From Gammaproteobacteria bacterium (GTDB lineage: Bacteria; Pseudomonadota; Gammaproteobacteria; DSM-16500): a DNA stretch of 36,538 nucleotides. Each line of letters begins with the position of its first letter. The first letter of the stretch is position 1. The notes under the pieces are model-generated. The model made no database searches. It was not told the DNA's origin and saw nothing but the letters and a program-made list of their open reading frames with translations. The position numbers and the translations under genes were made by a program. The stretch lies in contig JABDGK010000020.1 in the NCBI GenBank assembly GCA_013286085.1, positions 1 through 36,538 on the forward strand. Direction: 5' to 3'. Shown one piece after another: positions 32,470 to 36,538 of this stretch.

Positions 32470-34247
32470 GACATCAAATGCTCTGCAATCGGCCCTAAGG
32501 CAAGTACAGGGAAAAAAGTCAACGCACCCAAAACAATCGTCACACCAATCAGAAATACAATAAATAACGGCGTATGTGTTGGCAGAGTTCCTAAATTACT
32601 TGGGGTAATTTTCTTTCTCGCCAGTGATCCTGCAACGGCCAACACAGGGATGGCAATCCAGTATCTCCCTAATAGCATAACGATGCCGCCCAACATATTA
32701 TAGAAAGGTGTATTAGCATGTAATCCAGCAAAAGCACTACCATTATTATTCATCATCGATGTAAATGCATAAAGAATTTCAGTAAACCCGTGTGCGCCTG
32801 GATTAGCAATAGCATCAGTACCAAGATGCGTCGCCGATGCAACAGCGGTACAAAACAACACGACAAGCGGCATGAGTAAAACAGCAAAAGAAGCCATTTT
32901 CATTTCATATGCTTCAATTTTTTTGCCTAAGTAAGTGGGCACGCGTCCCACCATAAGACCGGCAACAAAAACAGCAATAATGACCAACATCAACATGCCG
33001 TATAAACCAGATCCCACACCACCAAACACTACTTCGCCTAAATGCATTAGCCAAAGAGGCACGAGACCACCCAAAGGAGTATAGGAGTCCAGCGTGGAAT
33101 TCACAGAACCATTCGATGTTGCAGTGGTAATGGCAGTCCAAAGCGCTGAATTAACAATACCAAAACGCGTTTCTTTGCCTTGCATATTTCCACCCGGATA
33201 AAGATCGTGTTTTGGCGCTTGATCAATACCCAGTGGCGCGAACGCGAGATTACCTTGTTGCTCAAAAATAGCGGTAGCAAATACCATGGGAATAAACAGT
33301 AACAACATGGTAATTAATATCGCCCATCCTTGCCGTCTATCATTCACCATCACGCCAAAAGTATAACAAAATGCCGCTGGGATCAGTAATAACGCTAACA
33401 TTTCAATAAAATTCGTTATCGCATTGGGGTTTTCAAAGGGATGCGCTGAGTTAGCATTAAAAAACCCACCGCCATCCGATCCTAATTGTTTAATGGCAAT
33501 CTGTGAAGCAACAGGCCCCATGGGAATGACTTGCTCGGTTACCGTTTTGAATTGACTCTTTGTACCAACCTGTGTCGCTTGTTCGGCAGGTGATAGTTGA
33601 TAATGAATAGGCTGAATTAAATCGATTTTTTGATAGGGTTTAAAATTCTGAATAACACCTTGGGAAGCAAGAACAACAGCAATAATAAACGAAAGCGGCA
33701 ATAAGATATAAAGCGTTCCCCTGACTGTATCTACCCAAAAATTACCTAAGTCTTTGGTTTCCCGACGTGTTAACCCCCGTATAAAAGCAATTAACAATGA
33801 CATACCTGTTGCAGAAGAAAGAAAACACTGCACCGTAATAGCAGTCATCTGCGTAAAATAACTTAACGTCGTCTCACCACTATACGCTTGCCAACTGGTA
33901 TTACTTGCAAAGCTCACTGCTGTATTGAAAGCGAGATCAGGCGCTACAGCAGAAAATGTTTGTGGATTGAAAGGCAAATATCCTTGCATACGTTGAATAA
34001 CATAAACAGCAAGCAAGCCAAATAAATTAAAAATCAGCATAGCAGATAAATACGCTTTCCAATCCATGTCTTTCGTCGGATTAATTGCACAAATACGATA
34101 AGTGGCATTTTCTAGCGGCTTGACCAACCAACTTATTCCGCAAGATTTCCCTTCGTATACTCTCGCCATGTACCAACCTAATGGTTTGACGAAAACCAAC
34201 ATCACGACAAGAAATAAAATAATCTGTTCAATTCCATTTAAAGTCAT
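32463..34247 (-). CDS. kdpA: Potassium-transporting ATPase K+-binding subunit KdpA
   Basis: 594 residues (E. coli 557), ~10 membrane helices. It forms the K+-selective pore of the KdpFABC pump. The four filter segments are visible: N-T-S-W-Q-A-Y-S-G-E (~116), G-S-D-G-G-G-F-F-N-A-N-S-A-H-P-F-E-N-P (~256), a third around T-S-N-G-S-V-N-S-T-L-D-S-Y-T-P-L-G-G, and N-N-N-G-S-A-F-A-G-L. A longer loop (~205-245) explains part of the extra length. The start overlaps the kdpC stop (TAATG) and uses a GGAG inside kdpC, so it is translationally coupled behind kdpC. Here kdpA is last in the operon instead of first. Its stop codon comes from a palindromic repeat. Confidence 0.95.
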   Translation of the reverse strand: MTLNGIEQIILFLVVMLVFVKPLGWYMARVYEGKSCGISWLVKPLENATYRICAINPTKDMDWKAYLSAMLIFNLFGLLAVYVIQRMQGYLPFNPQTFSAVAPDLAFNTAVSFASNTSWQAYSGETTLSYFTQMTAITVQCFLSSATGMSLLIAFIRGLTRRETKDLGNFWVDTVRGTLYILLPLSFIIAVVLASQGVIQNFKPYQKIDLIQPIHYQLSPAEQATQVGTKSQFKTVTEQVIPMGPVASQIAIKQLGSDGGGFFNANSAHPFENPNAITNFIEMLALLLIPAAFCYTFGVMVNDRRQGWAILITMLLLFIPMVFATAIFEQQGNLAFAPLGIDQAPKHDLYPGGNMQGKETRFGIVNSALWTAITTATSNGSVNSTLDSYTPLGGLVPLWLMHLGEVVFGGVGSGLYGMLMLVIIAVFVAGLMVGRVPTYLGKKIEAYEMKMASFAVLLMPLVVLFCTAVASATHLGTDAIANPGAHGFTEILYAFTSMMNNNGSAFAGLHANTPFYNMLGGIVMLLGRYWIAIPVLAVAGSLARKKITPSNLGTLPTHTPLFIVFLIGVTIVLGALTFFPVLALGPIAEHLMSM

Positions 34248-35224
34248 TATGACAGAGCTCCATATCGTTTATGTAGTTCTAGATTGATCTCAAGTACATT
34301 AATAAATTTTTCGCCCGCAAGCCCTGCAAAAGGCGCTTGTGCATTTTTTTGTAATATTTGTTCTATCGCATTTTTTAAGTCGGCGGGGTTACGCTTTAAG
34401 TTATTCGCCCATTTAGCAGCAACACGATCAAGCTGAAATTCGGCATTTTGTAAAGTAATATGAGGATCAAGTCCTGAACCACTGGTTGTCACAAAATCGC
34501 CCGGGACATCTTGTAGAACAACATCAGGATGGTCTTGACGCCACATATCAAAAAAAATAGATTGAATATCTACACCAGAGCCAACAAGTTCAATGGTAGT
34601 GTCGGTTTTACCATTCACTGTGCGACTCACTGCAGCAGGAAATTTACCCGGATTTTTTTTAGATAAATTCTGAAAAAAAACAACGGCTACATCTGCCGCT
34701 TTTGGCTGAGAGTGGGCAACAACCGCTGCGTGCGCCTTCATCCACGTATCAACATAAGCAGCGTGCAGTGGATCTGCATTCACCCAAGCAGTAACAAGCG
34801 AATGATGAAGCGTTGCCCATTGTGCCACGATATGGTGTTTACCCTGAAAAGTATCTTGTTGAAACCATTTTGCAAGATCAGGCGCAACAGATTTTCCATT
34901 TTGATATTTTGCAATGGGTCCCAGTGTACGCGCAATACGATCACGTAATGCATAGTTAGAAGCTGCTAATGCTGAAGAAGCCGATGCGGATGCATCATAG
35001 GATGCTGCAGACGGACGCGGTTGAAAATATTCTTCTTTCGTAAATGGCTGTGCAATCAGCTGAGATCCTATTACCTTACCATCCGCATCCTGCAAAAGAC
35101 TGCCGTTTGATTGAAAAGGAAAAACTGTTTGTCCAATGATCCATAAAGCAAATGGATAAATGCCACAGATAATGACGACAAGAATTGTTAGCAGAAAAAC
35201 ACTTTTTGAAAGAGATTGCCACAT
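34247..35224 (-). CDS. kdpC: Potassium-transporting ATPase subunit KdpC, enlarged
   Basis: 325 residues, against ~190 in E. coli. It is a single-span inner-membrane protein (helix ~9-31) whose periplasmic domain assists the KdpA/KdpB complex. Conserved parts are present: Q-P-R-P-S-A-A-S-Y-D-A-S (~68-79), S-N-Y-A-L-R-D-R-I (~89-97), and D-F-V-T-T-S-G-S-G-L-D-P-H-I (~243-256) followed by the Q-L-D-R-V-A helix. About 130 residues (~110-238), rich in Ala, Trp, His and Val, are inserted between the second and third parts. The reading frame is open throughout. It lies between kdpB and kdpA, which is not the usual order. Confidence 0.92.
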   Translation of the reverse strand: MWQSLSKSVFLLTILVVIICGIYPFALWIIGQTVFPFQSNGSLLQDADGKVIGSQLIAQPFTKEEYFQPRPSAASYDASASASSALAASNYALRDRIARTLGPIAKYQNGKSVAPDLAKWFQQDTFQGKHHIVAQWATLHHSLVTAWVNADPLHAAYVDTWMKAHAAVVAHSQPKAADVAVVFFQNLSKKNPGKFPAAVSRTVNGKTDTTIELVGSGVDIQSIFFDMWRQDHPDVVLQDVPGDFVTTSGSGLDPHITLQNAEFQLDRVAAKWANNLKRNPADLKNAIEQILQKNAQAPFAGLAGEKFINVLEINLELHKRYGALS

Positions 35225-35247
35225 GTGTAGATTTTCCCTGTATTAGG

Positions 35248-35328
35248 TTCTGTCTTTCTAATCTGAGCCGCGACCGTTAGGGAGCGTATATGCGCTTGCT
35301 GACGCGCGCGGCTCGGTACGAGACAGAA
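35248..35328. repeat. GC-rich palindromic repeat, CCGAGCCGCGCGCG family, copy 2, with TTCTGTCT ends
   Basis: The imperfect inner palindrome pairs TGAGCCGCGACCGTTAGG (from 35264) with the complement of CCGAGCCGCGCGCGTCAGCA (ending 35316). Outer ends TTCTGTCT (35248-35255) and AGACAGAA (35321-35328) are perfect 8-nt inverted repeats. It occupies most of the 118-nt gap between kdpB and kdpC. One half matches the copy at 20696-20766. Confidence 0.85.
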
Positions 35329-35342
35329 TTAGCGTCAATTTT

Positions 35343-36538
35343 CTAACTAACCCAATTTAAATTTACCATTATAATATCAATTAATTTAATACCCACAAAC
35401 GGCAATATCACACCGCCCAGCCCCCAAAAAAGCAGATTCCTACGTAACAGCGCATCTGCACCGAGCGCTTGATAACGAATTCCATTCAGTGCGACAGGAA
35501 TCAAGGCGGGAATAATTAATGCGTTAAAAATCACAGCCGATAAAATGGCAGAAGTCGGTGAATGTAAATGCATAATATCAATGACACTCAACCAAGGTAA
35601 CGTACTGGCAAAAAGCGCTGGAATAATCGCAAAATATTTGGCGACGTCATTCGCGATTGAAAACGTAGTCAATGAACCACGCGTTATTAACAGTTGTTTG
35701 CCGATTTCTACTACTTCAATTAACTTGGTAGGATCACTGTCTAAATCAACCATATTCGCAGCTTCTTTTGCGGCTTCCGTCCCTGCATTCATAGCCACAG
35801 CAACATCTGCTTGCGCAAGTGCCGGAGCATCATTGGTGCCATCACCCATCATGGCGACTATCTTTCCTTCTGCTTGTTCTTTACGAATGTATTCGAGTTT
35901 TTTGGCCGGTGTGACTTCCGCAATATAATCATCAACACCCGCAAGTGCTGCAATTGCCGCTGCGGTGCGAGGATTATCGCCGGTGATCATGACAGTCCTA
36001 ATTCCCATTCTGCGCAGACGCGCAAAACGTTCATGGATATGCGGTTTTAAAATATCCTCTAAAACCACAACACCCACAATCATATTACCCTCTGCCACCA
36101 ACAACGGCGTCGCGCCTTTATTTGCCGTGCGCTCTACTAATGCATCCAACTCAGTGGGGATAGTCCCGCCATGGCTCTTCACAAATTTTATAATGGCATC
36201 AGGCGCACCCTTTCTTATTTTGCGGCCATTCGGTAAATCAACACCACTCATACGCTCTTGCGCTGTAAATGGGAGGAATATTGATTTTTCTGGAACGTTG
36301 ATTGGCATTTTGCTTTGCTTTTCATACAGCTTTAAAATACTTTTTCCTTCGGGTGTATTATCTGTCGCGGATGCCTGTGCCGCCATCATACCCACATCAT
36401 CCATTGCATATTTTCCAACAGGAATAAATTGTGTAGCACTGCGATTTCCTAATGTAATCGTGCCGGTTTTATCGATTAACAGAACATCAACATCGCCTGC
36501 CAACTCAACAGCTTTACCACTGTTCGCAATAATATTCG
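35343..36538 (-). CDS. kdpB: Potassium-transporting ATPase catalytic subunit KdpB (C-terminal part)
   Basis: The 5' part is outside the window; ~398 codons are visible and the frame is open to the right edge ([16 protein letters not shown]). This is the P-type ATPase of the Kdp pump. Present are the phosphorylation motif D-K-T-G-T-I-T, the nucleotide-binding [27 protein letters not shown] and the C-terminal membrane helices. The internal TTG at 36503 is not a start. It is followed by a 118-nt gap holding a palindrome, then kdpC, then kdpA. Confidence 0.95.
   Translation of the reverse strand, partial: NIIANSGKAVELAGDVDVLLIDKTGTITLGNRSATQFIPVGKYAMDDVGMMAAQASATDNTPEGKSILKLYEKQSKMPINVPEKSIFLPFTAQERMSGVDLPNGRKIRKGAPDAIIKFVKSHGGTIPTELDALVERTANKGATPLLVAEGNMIVGVVVLEDILKPHIHERFARLRRMGIRTVMITGDNPRTAAAIAALAGVDDYIAEVTPAKKLEYIRKEQAEGKIVAMMGDGTNDAPALAQADVAVAMNAGTEAAKEAANMVDLDSDPTKLIEVVEIGKQLLITRGSLTTFSIANDVAKYFAIIPALFASTLPWLSVIDIMHLHSPTSAILSAVIFNALIIPALIPVALNGIRYQALGADALLRRNLLFWGLGGVILPFVGIKLIDIIMVNLNWVS

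Noticed and set aside
36503-36503. TTG as the start of kdpB
   Set aside because: The frame continues upstream with conserved KdpB residues ([11 protein letters not shown]); the gene is simply cut by the window edge.

Overview
The window is AT-rich (roughly 40% G+C by eye) and gene-dense. It comes from a Gram-negative chromosome: there is an RND efflux pump, several outer-membrane barrels, an OmpA-type lipoprotein and secreted cell-wall hydrolases. Protein flavour (TrpR, MdtABC, KdpD) points to a gammaproteobacterium. The several orphan helical or membrane proteins would suit a host-associated Legionella/Coxiella-type lineage, but that placement is inference. No rRNA, tRNA, CRISPR array, transposase or phage gene was seen.

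Layout. (a) 1-4703, minus: mdtA-mdtB-mdtC-type efflux operon with ATGA overlaps; mdtC is cut by the window edge. (b) 4849-7186: an unknown polytopic membrane protein (+), a small unknown protein (-) and trpR (-) with a good terminator. (c) 7280-10432, minus: outer-membrane barrel, secreted NlpC/P60-like protein and DUF4239 membrane protein in tandem. (d) 10605-13736: two small charged proteins, an OmpA-family lipoprotein and a CysK2-like PLP enzyme with an odd basic leader. (e) 13880-22248, minus: a seven-gene glycan assembly operon (GT2, toroid-methyltransferase fusion, AsnB, LicC-like nucleotidyltransferase, CDP-glycerol-transferase-like protein, GT4, small unknown), most genes overlapping or nearly so. 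UDP-GlcNAc 2-epimerase (wecB) diverges from it across a shared promoter region. (f) 23553-26340: an orphan protein (-), then a six-cysteine secreted protein and an SH3b-C40 peptidase (+). (g) 26377-36538: kdpD (-), an orphan helical protein (+), a large BBP2-type porin (+), and kdp genes in the unusual order kdpB-kdpC-kdpA.

The most distinctive non-coding signal is a set of palindromic repeats. GTAGGGTGGACA-type arms lie at four of the six convergent gene junctions and start 0-7 nt from stop codons; at kdpD the arm supplies the stop codon. A second palindrome (36-bp arms) supplies the kdpA stop codon. A third, GC-rich family (CCGAGCCGCGCGCG...) lies between co-directional genes, once in the glycan operon and once between kdpB and kdpC.

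How the parts fit: the window is dominated by envelope functions (efflux, K+ uptake, porins, peptidoglycan hydrolases and a surface glycan with probable CDP-activated alditol or choline chemistry). The best candidates for undescribed biology are the glycan operon with its fused toroid-methyltransferase and AsnB, the rearranged kdp locus with enlarged KdpC and no adjacent kdpE, the leader on the PLP enzyme, and the stop-codon-associated repeats.
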